This document shows positions 42,648-51,358 of a DNA stretch of 64,000 bases, one piece after another; position 1 is the stretch's first letter; each line of letters starts with the position of its first letter. The stretch comes from CAVVEC01 sp963770485 (GTDB lineage Bacteria; Acidobacteriota; Terriglobia; Terriglobales; Acidobacteriaceae). Location of the stretch: positions 682,001 to 746,000 of the forward strand of contig CAVYPX010000016.1 in NCBI GenBank assembly GCA_963770485.1, read 5' to 3'. A program made the translations under genes and the position numbers. Under the pieces are notes generated by a model that had not been told where the DNA came from, made no database searches, and worked only from the letters and a program-made list of their open reading frames with translations.

Positions 42648-43538
42648 ATGAAAAACAGCAAGTACATTCTAGGCCTGTTGGTGCTAGTTCTGGTCTACGC
42701 TTCGGTGGGTATCGCGGCCGCACCGTCGTTAACCTACACGTTCAAAGACGTAAAAGCGAAAGGAGCGACTGAAACGGATACCTACGCGGTCAACAACGCC
42801 GGGATAATTGCCGGCGACTTTGTTGACAGCGCTGGCGCTCAGCACGCAATGATCCTCAAGGGCACCACGCCGAAGAAGATCGACGATAAAACCTGTGGAA
42901 CGGGTGCCGGGGCGGCTGGTATCTCGTTTTATGGCATCAATTCCGCCGGAAACGCCGTCGGCTGGTGCACATCGACCACAAGCTCGGAACCGATCGGTCT
43001 GATGTACATCAAAGGAAAACTCTCGGAATTCACCGTTCCGAAAGCGCTGTCAACCGAAGCTAACGGAATCAATGACAAGGGAGACGTGGTCGGCACATTC
43101 ATCGATTCCAATGGCGCCCAGCATGGCTTCCTGTTACACGCCAAGAAATACACGCAAATCGACGCGCCGAGCCCGGACGCCACTTCCGCCGCCTGGTCCA
43201 TCAACAACAAGGGTCAGATCGCCGTATACGCGGTCAACACCGCCGGTGGTTATGATGCTTTCATTCTGACCGGCAAGAAGTTCAAGAAGATCACGGATCC
43301 GAATGTAGGCGCCTCAGGAAACGTTGCTCACGCTATAAACAACTTAGGTGACCTCGATGGAACCTATTACGATTCCAGCGGCGTCACGCACGGTTACCTC
43401 TTTCACGGCGGTAAGTACTACTCAATCGACGATCCAGGCGGGTACACCCGGGCTGACGGTCTGAACGATAAGCTCGTCATCGTGGGCCGCTATTCATCCG
43501 GCACGCCTGTTGGCTTTGAAGCAACTCCGAAAAAGTAA
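42648..43538 (+). CDS. Secreted HAF-repeat protein
   Basis: A 296-residue exported protein with signal peptide (ILGLLVLVLVYASVGIAA-A). It has about five or six repeats of about 45 residues following the HAF extracellular repeat pattern: Y.(V/I)N..G.I.G.F.DS.G..H(G/A).(L/I)..G....ID, as in YAVNNAGIIAGDFVDSAG and GINDKGDVVGTFIDSNG. The fold is probably a beta-propeller. AGGAGG precedes the ATG and an intrinsic terminator follows closely, so it is monocistronic. Function of HAF proteins is unknown; surface display or binding is presumed. Confidence 0.85.
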   Translation: MKNSKYILGLLVLVLVYASVGIAAAPSLTYTFKDVKAKGATETDTYAVNNAGIIAGDFVDSAGAQHAMILKGTTPKKIDDKTCGTGAGAAGISFYGINSAGNAVGWCTSTTSSEPIGLMYIKGKLSEFTVPKALSTEANGINDKGDVVGTFIDSNGAQHGFLLHAKKYTQIDAPSPDATSAAWSINNKGQIAVYAVNTAGGYDAFILTGKKFKKITDPNVGASGNVAHAINNLGDLDGTYYDSSGVTHGYLFHGGKYYSIDDPGGYTRADGLNDKLVIVGRYSSGTPVGFEATPKK

Positions 43539-43565
43539 CCTCTGCTTCGAGTCACTTCAATGTCC

Positions 43566-43598
43566 AGCCCCACTCTCTCGCGAGAGTGGGGCTTTTTT
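43566..43598 (+). terminator. Rho-independent terminator after the HAF gene
   Basis: AGCCCCACTCTC-TCG-CGAGAGTGGGGCT followed by a run of T residues: a 12-bp stem and U-tract, 28 bp after the stop. The convergent ABC gene fragment ends just beyond, so it probably serves both sides. Confidence 0.9.
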
Positions 43599-43610
43599 AG
43601 GAGGCGCGCG

Positions 43611-44534
43611 TCAGTGTTCTACACTCGGAGCGGTGGTCAACGAGTCCGAGGTCGAACGCAGCAGCAGCCGGTCGCCTTCGGAGTCGTAGTTGAAGATCTC
43701 GCCGTAGCGTCCCCAATGTAGCGCAGTGTCGATTTGCGCCTGAATCTCGTTCGCCGGGAAGTATTTTTCGAGAATGTCGCGGAAGAACTCAAGCGGCATG
43801 GCGCCATCGGACTTGCTCTCCAGCGTGTGGCGAATCTGCTGTAGCAGGGTAACGTGGGAAAGCGCCGCCTCGCGAAACAACATCTTGCGGGTGGCAATAT
43901 CAGCTTCCGCAAAGGCTTTTCCCGCAGCAGTAAGTTCCACGTCTCCGCGATGCGATCTGGCGAAAGCAAGCAGGGTGGCCGCTTCGACGATGGGCAACAG
44001 ATCATCGACTTCCATCAGCAGATCTTCAGCTACGCGGTAGAGGTCATCGGCGCCTCCGCGGTCGTTCAACAGTTCGAGCAGTCCCGCAATGCTGCCGGGA
44101 CGCGCATGCGGCAACATCGGATAGGGTGATTTCGGGAGACGCCCGGCGGCCGCGGGCGGGGCAAGCTGTAGCTCCGGCTGCGTCATCACTTTGTAAATGT
44201 AATCGACGTAAAGCAGGAACTCCGCGGCGTTGCGCTCTCTCGGATGGCCGAGCGCAACCCGAAAGTCGGCTCGAATTCTTGCCGGGTTGCGGCCCAATAC
44301 GATAATCCGGTCCGCCAACAGCACCGCTTCCTCAATGTTGTGTGTAACCAGAAAAATGCTGCGGGTGGGTATCTTTTTTCCCAGCCACAATTCCAGGAGT
44401 TCACCCCGCAGATTCTCTGCGGTAAGGACATCGAGCGCAGAAAAGGGCTCGTCCATGAACAGGACTTCCGGCTCAACCGCCAGGGCGCGCGCGAATCCCA
44501 CCCGCTGTTTCATGCCGCCGGAAAGTTCCTTAGG
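43611..44534 (-). pseudogene. 3' half of MgtE_N-ABC ATPase gene (interrupted by IS5-type element)
   Basis: The minus-strand frame reads, from the IS junction, KELSGGMKQRVGFARALA (ABC signature), Walker B VLFMDEPFSALD and the H-loop LVTHNIEEAVLLADR. It then continues into a C-terminal domain of about 190 residues (SIAGLLELLNDRGGADDLYRVAEDLLMEVDDLLPIVEAATLL) of the kind associated with NitT/TauT-type ATPases (AAA-associated C-terminal domain). Walker A and Q-loop are on the other side of the IS. On its own this half lacks nucleotide binding, so it should be inactive even if translated from the internal ATG at 44513. Confidence 0.85.
44529..44534. repeat. Target-site duplication CTTAGG, left copy
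   Basis: CTTAGG flanks the IS at its left end and is repeated at 45698-45703. Removing one copy and the IS restores the reading frame of the host gene. Confidence 0.85.
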
Positions 44535-45697
44535 GACACTCTGAATAAGCGCCCCTGCTAAGTCGACTAATAACAGTGCTCAGGAAACCGCGCTACCGGT
44601 TCGGTCTCGGATGCCGGAGCTGGTCAGCACCGCCGTTGCAACTGCGCGAAGGAGCGAAGCCGGACGAGCCTACGCTGCGGCGAGCAGTTTTCTGCGACTC
44701 ACAAACAGATTCACCAGCGCACAGGTCACGAACAGCCGGTGCGCGTTCTTCTTCAGCCCGCGATAGCGCACTTTCACGAAGCCGAACTTCAGCTTCATCA
44801 CTTGAAACACATGCTCCACCCTCGCCCGCACCTTCGACTTCGTCCGGTTCTTCGCCCACGCCACTTCATCCACGATCTGGCCCTTGTAGCGGCAGCGCCG
44901 CTGAGTGAAATCCCGCGCTCGTGGCGCGCACTCGCGGATCACCCCGGTTTGCCCCTGATACGCTCCATCGCCCCACACCCGCGTTTCTTCGCCATGCAGC
45001 AGCTCCGGCAACATCGCCACATCAGACACATTGGCTGCCGTCGCCACCGCCGTGTGGATGATCTTGCTCTTGCTGTCCACGCCCACGTGCGCTTTCATCC
45101 CGAAGTACCAGTTCTTCCCCTTCTTCGCCTGGTGCATCTCTGGGTCCCGGCTCTGCTCGCGGTTCTTGGTCGAGGAAGGCGCGTGAATGATAGTCGCGTC
45201 CACAATCGTACCCCTCGTGATCCGCACGCCTTTGGCTTGCAAATACAGGTTCACCGTGCCCAGAATCTCTTCTCCCAGATTGTGCTCTTCCAGCAGGTGC
45301 CGGAACTTGCACACCGTGGTCTCATCCGGCACCGGCTCCGCCCCCAGGTCAATCCCGACGAACTGGCGCAGGGTCGCCGAGTCATACAGCGCCTCTTCCA
45401 CCGCCGGATCTGCCAGGTTGAACCACTGCTGCAGAAAATAAATCCGCAGCATCTGTTCCAGCTCTTTCGGCCGTCGTCCGTTGCCCGGCTTGGGATAGTG
45501 CGGTTCGATCAGCCCACACAACTTCGCCCACGGCACCACCTGCTCCATCTCTTCTAGAAAGATCGCCCGCCGCGTTTTCTTCGTATACCGCTCGAATCCC
45601 GTCATCATCGCCAGTGTCCTCTGTTTGCTGAGAGAGTTCATGCTGGCTCGACTTTATCTATCCTCGCTGTGGAAAGGGAGGGCTTAATCAGAGTCTC
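44535..45697 (-). mobile_element. IS5-family insertion sequence, 1,163 bp
   Basis: The element carries terminal inverted repeats GACACTCTGAATAAGC (left) and GAGACTCTGATTAAGC (right, read inward), matching at 14 of 16 positions. Direct repeats CTTAGG lie on both sides; they contain TTAG, which fits the YTAR core preferred by IS5-type elements. It encodes one intact transposase on the minus strand and lies in the same orientation as the gene it interrupts. Near-identical ends and an intact transposase point to recent insertion. Confidence 0.9.
44670..45641 (-). CDS. IS5-family DDE transposase
   Basis: A 323-residue transposase close in layout to Escherichia coli IS5 InsH: an N-terminal DNA-binding part (KTRRAIFLEEMEQVVPW, IEPHYPKPGNGRRP), then EQMLRIYFLQQWFNLADPAVEEALYD. 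The DDE catalytic core follows: D in GTIVDATIIHAPSSTKN, D in VWGDGAYQG and E in RARVEHVFQVMKLKFGF. No frameshift is seen, so it should be functional. The second strand-level motif KNREQSRDPEMHQAKKG is typical of the IS5 subgroup. Confidence 0.93.
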   Translation of the reverse strand: MNSLSKQRTLAMMTGFERYTKKTRRAIFLEEMEQVVPWAKLCGLIEPHYPKPGNGRRPKELEQMLRIYFLQQWFNLADPAVEEALYDSATLRQFVGIDLGAEPVPDETTVCKFRHLLEEHNLGEEILGTVNLYLQAKGVRITRGTIVDATIIHAPSSTKNREQSRDPEMHQAKKGKNWYFGMKAHVGVDSKSKIIHTAVATAANVSDVAMLPELLHGEETRVWGDGAYQGQTGVIRECAPRARDFTQRRCRYKGQIVDEVAWAKNRTKSKVRARVEHVFQVMKLKFGFVKVRYRGLKKNAHRLFVTCALVNLFVSRRKLLAAA

Positions 45698-45703
45698 CTT
45701 AGG
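45698..45703. repeat. Target-site duplication CTTAGG, right copy
   Basis: Right-hand copy of the direct repeat flanking the IS5-type element. Confidence 0.85.
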
Positions 45704-46585
45704 ATAAGCGGTTTCGAAGCCCTTCAATCCGACGGAATCGAGAGCCTTCAACGCCCGTTGATGCCGCTCAGGGTGCGGCACGCCACGGGCAAGCAGGGGG
45801 GCCTCCACGTTGTCCAGAACGGTGAGCCAGGGGAACAAGGCGAAGCTCTGAAAAACTATCGCCACGTTCTGATGGCTCTGGCCCAGGGGTTTACCGTGCC
45901 ATAAAACTCTGCCCGCCGTCGGAGCGGTGAGCCCGGCCAGAATCCGCAGCAGAGTGGATTTCCCCGAGCCGGAGGCTCCCAAAAGGGCAATAATCGTGTC
46001 GGCTTCGAGCGATAAGTCAGTGGGAGCGATGACCTGGACGTTTCTGCCGTCCGGCTGCTGAAAACTTTTCTCAACTCCTCTAATTTCCAGGATTGGCTCC
46101 GCCGCCGCAATGGGGTATGGGATTGCGGCGACGGCAACCTTCGGCGAGACCGGTGCCTTGGCAGAGACCCCGGCAATCTTGCTGCCCGCGAGTTCGTCCA
46201 TCAGACCCTGCCAGACCTCCTCCGGCAGTTCGTCGAGGAATCGCATGCGGTCGGCAGGTTCCACCTTGTCGAGGATCGCGCGGACTTCCTGGATCGGGCG
46301 GGAGTGCAATAGAACGTACGAGTGATAATAAGGAAAATGGGCGACTAGCGTGGCGGCAAAATCGACCGGCGCCTCCCGGAAGAGGATCTGCTGTTGTTCA
46401 AAGGGCAGGCTGATAAAGAGGTCGGCCGCGGCTGCAGAGCCCAGCGGCCGCAGCAAAGCCACCGCTTCGAGCGGCCGGCCCTGAGACAGTATGCTTCGCA
46501 GTTGTTCGGCGGTTTGCGGATTCATAAAGTGGTCATCGAGCTTGTCTGACTTCACGGACCGCGGCGTAGTCTCGAGGTAATCCAT
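45698..46585 (-). pseudogene. 5' half of MgtE_N-ABC ATPase gene (interrupted by IS5-type element)
   Basis: From an ATG at 46585 (or 46525), residues about 30-135 are helical and match the MgtE N-terminal domain, a Mg-sensing superhelix: AAADLFISLPFEQQQILFRE and DKVEPADRMRFLDELPEEVW. The ABC ATPase begins at about residue 165: ILEIRGVEKSF, Walker A LLGASGSGKSTLLRILAGL, Q-loop IVFQSFALFPWLTVLDNVEAP. The frame stops 18 codons into the IS. Joined to the 3' half without the IS and one CTTAGG, the frame is open for about 601 codons and reads YPKELSGGMKQR. No permease gene is adjacent. Confidence 0.85.
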
Positions 46586-46672
46586 CCACTCCGCAGGCAG
46601 GAATACTATAATCGTGCTGAACGCCGCGGTCGAACGCATCCGATCGAACGAGACCGCAGAGGCAAGTTTCCT

Positions 46673-46867
46673 ATGCAATCAGAAAGCGAACCTGGGTCCA
46701 AACCAAATCCGGAACACCCGCCCGCGGTGGAACACGTTTCGGGCGCTCACGAACTGCTAATGTCACTTCGTAAAAGGATCGGAGAACACCCGGAACTGCA
46801 GGAGGCCATCACAAAACTGGAGATGGCCTTGAGCATCCTGACGGTGAAAACAGGAGGGATGTTCTAG
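46673..46867 (+). CDS. 64-residue small soluble protein, unknown
   Basis: A 64-residue acidic protein: disordered N-terminal 22 residues with many E and P (MQSESEPGSKPNPEHPPAV), then a helix pair ELLMSLRKRIGEHPELQEAI and KLEMALSILTVKTG. It starts 88 bp from the divergent 5' end of the interrupted ABC gene. Composition and codon pattern look coding, but no family is recognised. It could be a small regulator or stabiliser for a nearby protein, which is only a guess. Confidence 0.5.
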   Translation: MQSESEPGSKPNPEHPPAVEHVSGAHELLMSLRKRIGEHPELQEAITKLEMALSILTVKTGGMF

Positions 46868-46920
46868 CCGAGGATTCGGCAGGCAGTGGCGTATCCCAGC
46901 CAGCCAAGGCGCGGCTGCGC

Positions 46921-47919
46921 TCAGCGCGGCTGATTCTGCAAACCAGCGATTTCTTTGCGCACCGCATCTGCGCGTGGTCCAGACGGTTCTTCCTGAAGAA
47001 AAGTCTGCAACTCGGACAGGGCCTCCGCGGGACGGTTTTCATGTTCCCAGGCACGCGCCGCGATGTAGTGCGCCAAGGCATGGGGATCTTGCGGCATGGA
47101 GTGCGCCTTGCGGCAATTGGCAATGGCCTCGTCGTAATGCTGGTCGAGCAGTTGCACATTCGCCAGCAGGACCAGCGTCAGCGGGTTGTTCGGGTCGGAG
47201 GCAGTAGCCTTGCCCAGCATAGTCTCGGCTTCGGGGAAGTTGTGGTCCACGATATCCATACGGGCCAAGTTCACGTAAGCTGGGGCAAAGTGATCGTTGA
47301 TGCTGATCGCCTTTTGCAGCGCCTGGCGCTCTAACACGCGGTCCTTCAGTCGGCTGTAGACCACTCCCAGGTTGTTATAGGCGGCGGCAAATTTCGGATA
47401 GATTTCCAGCGCCTTGGTGAGCCGCTCGATCGCCTTTTTCCAATTCTCTTTATTCATGAACTCGTTGGCTTTATCGAACTCATTACGGGCACTGGCCGGA
47501 ATACTCAGATCCACGGCCGCCACGGTGGGGTCGGTGTGCTGTTTCGACTCGGTTGAGTTCGCTTCCCCGGCGCGCTTCACTATTACATACTGATACTGGC
47601 TGACTTTGCGGGGATCAACTTCAAAAACTCCGCTGTCGGTTTCCTCGATTCCTTCCCCGGAAACGAGCAGGTGGTAGTTGCCGATCCTGATATTGGGGAA
47701 TTCAAGCATTCCCGATGTGTTTGTATAACCCTCGACCACCGGCGTGGTGCTGGAACTTTCCATCAACTGCACGTGCAGCTGGAGGTTGCAGGCACGTCCA
47801 TCGTTGAACGTTACCCGCACGTTCACGTTGCCGGTCGTTTCCATGTCGGATCCAAACTGGGCGAGCGCGCAAGGCACAAGCAGCAGGGTGAGGGGAAGGA
47901 GCAGGCCGCGAGCCTTCAT
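46921..47919 (-). CDS. Exported TPR protein with carboxypeptidase-regulatory-like domain
   Basis: A 332-residue exported protein: signal peptide (LLLPLTLLLVPCALA-Q) and a beta-sandwich domain at about residues 30-115 (VNVRVTFNDGRACNLQLHVQL, GYTNTSGMLEFPNIRIGNYHLLV) of the carboxypeptidase-regulatory-like type. TPR repeats follow at about 145-325: AYNNLGVVYSRLKDR, APAYVNLARMDIVDHN, LTLVLLANVQLLDQHYDEA. It is a smaller paralogue of the gene at 56832, sharing DPTVAAVDLSIPASAR-like and VDLSIQKGLEIPSKAR segments. It probably scaffolds protein contacts in the periplasm. It is convergent with a 64-residue gene and divergent from the PP2C gene. Confidence 0.85.
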   Translation of the reverse strand: MKARGLLLPLTLLLVPCALAQFGSDMETTGNVNVRVTFNDGRACNLQLHVQLMESSSTTPVVEGYTNTSGMLEFPNIRIGNYHLLVSGEGIEETDSGVFEVDPRKVSQYQYVIVKRAGEANSTESKQHTDPTVAAVDLSIPASARNEFDKANEFMNKENWKKAIERLTKALEIYPKFAAAYNNLGVVYSRLKDRVLERQALQKAISINDHFAPAYVNLARMDIVDHNFPEAETMLGKATASDPNNPLTLVLLANVQLLDQHYDEAIANCRKAHSMPQDPHALAHYIAARAWEHENRPAEALSELQTFLQEEPSGPRADAVRKEIAGLQNQPR

Positions 47920-48222
47920 GATTTGCCTCTCCGAGGCGCATCATACGGTGCAGTTAGTTCCAGAATGACAGCGCCCCACAGGGTGTCCGAGACACCGCAT
48001 GACTTTGGCTGTCATTGTACACCCACTTGTAAAGGTTGCCAGGAAATTAGTTGGCCCGCTAAGCAGCGAACCAAGAAGAAACGGCCGCGAGCCGAAAGAT
48101 ATATATGACGCGAGCAGGATCAGGGCCTCCTCACGGGATCAGCCCGGATCATCATCCGCGGGCAGTGACGAAAGTGATCGGGAGGTCAGCCTGATCGCCA
48201 CAAAGAAACCTGCCCAGTCCGG

Positions 48223-48228
48223 TATAAT
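48223..48228 (+). promoter_or_regulatory. -10 box before the PP2C phosphatase gene
   Basis: TATAAT at 48223-48228, 10 bp before the ATG at 48239. It leaves a leader of only a few bases, so translation may be leaderless or nearly so. No good -35 is seen at 17 bp. Confidence 0.4.
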
Positions 48229-48238
48229 CCGAACTTTT

Positions 48239-48997
48239 ATGCAGATACGACCGGGAATTCAACTGGCCAGCCTGAGCGACGTGGGCTGCCAGCGAGAGAA
48301 CAACGAAGACCGCTATTTGTACTGGGAGCCAGACAGCGACGAGCAGTTCGAGCGCAAGGGCCGGCTAGCTATGGTGGCCGACGGCATGGGCGGCCACGAG
48401 GGCGGCCAGGAGGCTAGCCGCATTGCGGTCGAAACCGTCGAGGAGACCTACGCTCAAGCTGAGGATGGAGATCCCCAGACGCTCCTATTGGCCAGTTTCA
48501 GTGCGGCGCACGAACGCATCCTGGAGTACGCCAGCCAGCACCCCGCTCTGCACGGGATGGGGACGACCGCTACCGCCATTGCCCTGGTGCGCGATCAGCT
48601 CTACTACGCTCACGTCGGCGATAGCCGCCTGTACTTGCTGCACGGCGACGTCATCTCGCGCCTCACCCACGACCACTCCTACGTGGGCCGCCTGGTGGAA
48701 AACGGAATTCTCAGCTTGCAGGAAGCCGAGGGGCATCCCCAACGGCACATTCTCACCGCGGCTCTGGGCGCGGGTCCGGAAATTGCGCCCGACGTGCCCG
48801 AACATCCCATCTCCCTCGAAAGCGGCGACGTAATCCTTCTGTGCACCGATGGGTTGTGGGGCTTGTTGAGTGAGAGCGAACTGCAGGAGGCGGTAGCAGC
48901 CCCTGAGGTATCCGCCGCCTGCCGGGCTCTAGTCGAAATGGCCAAGGAGCGCGGCGGGCCTGATAACATCACACTGCAGATCATCCGATGGGGCTGA
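48239..48997 (+). CDS. PP2C-family serine/threonine protein phosphatase
   Basis: A 252-residue metal-dependent phosphatase of the PrpC/Stp1 type. The motifs are complete: SDVGCQRENNEDRYL, MVADGMGGHEGGQEAS with the metal-binding aspartate, GTTATAIAL, HVGDSRLYLL, TDGLWGLLS with the second aspartate, and GGPDNITLQII at the end. It reverses Hanks-type kinase phosphorylation. The ATG at 48239 gives the normal family N-terminus; an earlier one would add 80 residues of unrelated composition. No kinase gene is in the window. The next gene is a second PP2C-fold regulator. Confidence 0.92.
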   Translation: MQIRPGIQLASLSDVGCQRENNEDRYLYWEPDSDEQFERKGRLAMVADGMGGHEGGQEASRIAVETVEETYAQAEDGDPQTLLLASFSAAHERILEYASQHPALHGMGTTATAIALVRDQLYYAHVGDSRLYLLHGDVISRLTHDHSYVGRLVENGILSLQEAEGHPQRHILTAALGAGPEIAPDVPEHPISLESGDVILLCTDGLWGLLSESELQEAVAAPEVSAACRALVEMAKERGGPDNITLQIIRWG

Positions 48998-49209
48998 TTC
49001 CTCGAGCTTGGTTTTTCAGGCGATGGTTTCGCCCATTTACGGCCCTGGCCAAATTGGTCCGGGTTTGAAGTCTCTCCCGAAATGAGACCGGTCCGGGCGT
49101 AAGTAACCCTCCTTCGCTTCGAGTCCTAGCATTCGGTTCCGCTGAAAGTGCAAGGTTAGATTCTCCAGCAGAATTGTGATTCTGGTGATAAATCCGTGGA
49201 GACCGAATC

Positions 49210-50610
49210 GTGAGTGACAAAGTTCTATTCGTCGACGATGAGCCCGCCGTGCTTGCCGGTTATGAGCGATTGCTTCGCGGGGAGTTCGTCGTTGAAACTG
49301 CGGTTAGCGGTGAGGCAGGCTTGTCCACGATCCGCGATCGCGGGCCCTTTGGCGTGGTCGTCTCCGATATTGCCATGCCCCAGATGGACGGAATCCAATT
49401 TCTGGCCGGCGTGCGCCAAGCATCTCCCAACACAATAAGGCTGGTACTTACCGGACACGCCGAGTTCAGCATCGCCATGGACGCCATCAACCAAGGCCAC
49501 ATCTTTGGTTTTCTTACCAAGCCCTGCCAAAAACCTGAATTGGTGAAGGCAATCACTACTGCCCTGGCGGAGCACAACAAGCGGAGAGAAGAGCGAGTCA
49601 AAATCCAACTCCCCGTACAGCTATGCCGGTCCGTCGCCGAGGAGAAGTGCCAGCTCGTCCATACGATGGATATTTCCAACTCGGGAGCACGCTTGGCCGG
49701 CCTCAAAGAACAGCTGAAACCGGGTGAAGTCATCGAGATCCATTGTGGGGCGCGCAAGGCACCCTTCCGGGTAGTCTGGGTGGGCTGGCCAGGTACGGCG
49801 ACCGGGGATCAGGCCGGTGTTCAGTGTCTGGCGCCGGAAGGAAACATCTGGCAATTAGATCTTCTCCGGCCAACCGGCCAGGATCCGCTACTGCAGGAAA
49901 TGGCAGTCGCCCGCACCGTCCAGGGCAGGCTCTTTCCGCAGGAGAGGCCTCCGCTCCAGACTCTTGACTACTGCGGAGATTGTGTTCAGGCTCGCATCGT
50001 GGGCGGCGACTATTATGATTTCCTCGATATGGGTCCGGGCGAGGTTGGATTCGTGCTGGCAGACGTTGCCGGCAAGGGCGTAGCCGCCGCCCTGCTCATG
50101 GCCAACCTGCAGGGCAGCATCCGTAGCTACCAGAGCATAGGTTCGACGGACCTTCCCCGGTGGCTGGCTGCAGTAAATCGCCACTTTTACAAGCATACCG
50201 AGAGGCACCTATACGCAACTCTGTTCTTTGGCTGTTACAGCGATACCACGCAAAAGCTGCGCTATGTCAATTGCGGGCACAACCCACCCCTTCTGCTGCG
50301 CCGAGGAGGCGCGGAGGAAAGGCTGGGCGCGACCGCCACCGTGCTCGGACTGTTTCGTGACTGGGAGTGCTCGGTCGCGGAAACTCAACTGGAGGCAGGG
50401 GACGTCTTGTGTCTCTATACCGATGGGATTACCGAGGCCATCAGCCAGAACGGCGAACAATTCGGCGAGTCTCGCCTTCTGGAGACTCTGCGCCAGTACC
50501 GGGAGCTTGATGCGTCAGCGATGTTGCAGAATGTGGAGCGGGCTGTGCAAGAATTCACCGCGGGGGGGCAGGAAGATGACTTAACCCTTTTCATGGGCCG
50601 TGCCCGCTAA
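49210..50610 (+). CDS. Receiver-PilZ-PP2C (RsbU-like) regulator
   Basis: A 466-residue three-domain protein starting at GTG 49210. Residues 1-120 are a receiver (VDDE at 8-11, D53 in VVSDIAMPQMDG, LTGH, FLTKPCQK). Residues about 130-225 are PilZ-like: RREER and DISNSGA match RxxxR and DxSxxG. Residues about 235-466 are a SpoIIE/RsbU-type PP2C: ARIVGGDYYDF, VLADVAGKGVAAALLMA, RYVNCGHNPPLLL, YTDGITEAIS, QEDDLTLF. This would link phosphorylation and c-di-GMP sensing to dephosphorylation of an anti-sigma antagonist. No anti-sigma gene is nearby. Confidence 0.9.
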   Translation: MSDKVLFVDDEPAVLAGYERLLRGEFVVETAVSGEAGLSTIRDRGPFGVVVSDIAMPQMDGIQFLAGVRQASPNTIRLVLTGHAEFSIAMDAINQGHIFGFLTKPCQKPELVKAITTALAEHNKRREERVKIQLPVQLCRSVAEEKCQLVHTMDISNSGARLAGLKEQLKPGEVIEIHCGARKAPFRVVWVGWPGTATGDQAGVQCLAPEGNIWQLDLLRPTGQDPLLQEMAVARTVQGRLFPQERPPLQTLDYCGDCVQARIVGGDYYDFLDMGPGEVGFVLADVAGKGVAAALLMANLQGSIRSYQSIGSTDLPRWLAAVNRHFYKHTERHLYATLFFGCYSDTTQKLRYVNCGHNPPLLLRRGGAEERLGATATVLGLFRDWECSVAETQLEAGDVLCLYTDGITEAISQNGEQFGESRLLETLRQYRELDASAMLQNVERAVQEFTAGGQEDDLTLFMGRAR

Positions 50611-50800
50611 CAAACGCATTTGGCCTGCTGCAATGGATTCCTCTGGGAAAGAGCGTGCACCTCATGTGCAATGAGATGCGCATTGGGTTGAAGACCTTTA
50701 TTAGACAAGTTACCGTAAGCAGTTGATGGGGCAAGGTTTATGTTGCTATCGCGACAGGCGGCTGCATGGAACCACAATTGCTAATGTCTGTCATGTCAAT

Positions 50801-50825
50801 AAACTCTATTACAACCATAGGGTTT
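50801..50825 (+). promoter_or_regulatory. Operator candidate for the Rrf2 regulator
   Basis: AAACTCTAT (50801-50809), 7 bases, ATAGGGTTT (50817-50825): 8 of 9 arm positions are symmetric. It ends 17 bp before the Rrf2 ATG and is AT-richer than the surroundings, fitting autoregulation of the whole downstream cluster. Confidence 0.6.
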
Positions 50826-50842
50826 ATGGCATACTGACAGCC

Positions 50843-51358
50843 ATGAAAATCTCGCAGAAGGGTCTCTACGCTCTACAAGCCATGATGATGCTGGCTCGCC
50901 GCTACAGGCAGGGCGCCATCCGCATCCGCGATATCGCCTATGAAGAGGCGCTGCCGGAAAAGTTCCTGGAACTGATCCTGTTAGAGCTGAAGAACGCGCG
51001 CATGGTGGAGAGTGTGCGCGGCGCCAAAGGCGGCTACCAGTTGCGCCGGCCGCCCTCCGAGATCCACCTCAGCGAAATCATCCGCCTGATTGATGGTCCG
51101 CTCGCACCCTTTGGGGACGCGGAACAGCTGCGCAGTCTGATCGATAGCGATCTCGCGCATCGCGCCCTGTACAGAGTGTTCCTCGATGTGCGCGATGCCG
51201 CCGCTCGCATTCTGGAGCACACCACCCTGGCCGACATCTTGGATGGCAAGGGTGTGGACCCGGCGAAATCCGGCAAACGGCGCAAGAAGAAGGGTGGGGA
51301 ATCGAGCGTGTTGCCGATGGTGGTCCATGGGAATCCAAACCGGGGCAAAGATGAATAA
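50843..51358 (+). CDS. Rrf2-family transcriptional regulator
   Basis: A 171-residue Rrf2 protein. The N-terminal winged helix is typical: MKISQKGLYALQAMMMLARRY, then IRIRDIAYEEALPEKFLELILLELKNARMVESVRGAKGGYQLRRPP, followed by HLSEIIRLIDGP. The chain contains no cysteine, so it cannot hold an Fe-S cluster like IscR or NsrR; sensing through a protein partner, as CymR does with CysK, is one option. The basic tail (KSGKRRKKKGG) is longer than usual. The stop overlaps the start of the importer binding-protein gene by 8 bp, making it the first gene of the transport operon. Confidence 0.9.
   Translation: MKISQKGLYALQAMMMLARRYRQGAIRIRDIAYEEALPEKFLELILLELKNARMVESVRGAKGGYQLRRPPSEIHLSEIIRLIDGPLAPFGDAEQLRSLIDSDLAHRALYRVFLDVRDAAARILEHTTLADILDGKGVDPAKSGKRRKKKGGESSVLPMVVHGNPNRGKDE

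Noticed and set aside
44531..44534. A 4-bp TTAG duplication as the IS target site
   Set aside because: The longer CTTAGG aligns the inverted repeats without offset, whereas TTAG leaves the ends out of register by one base.
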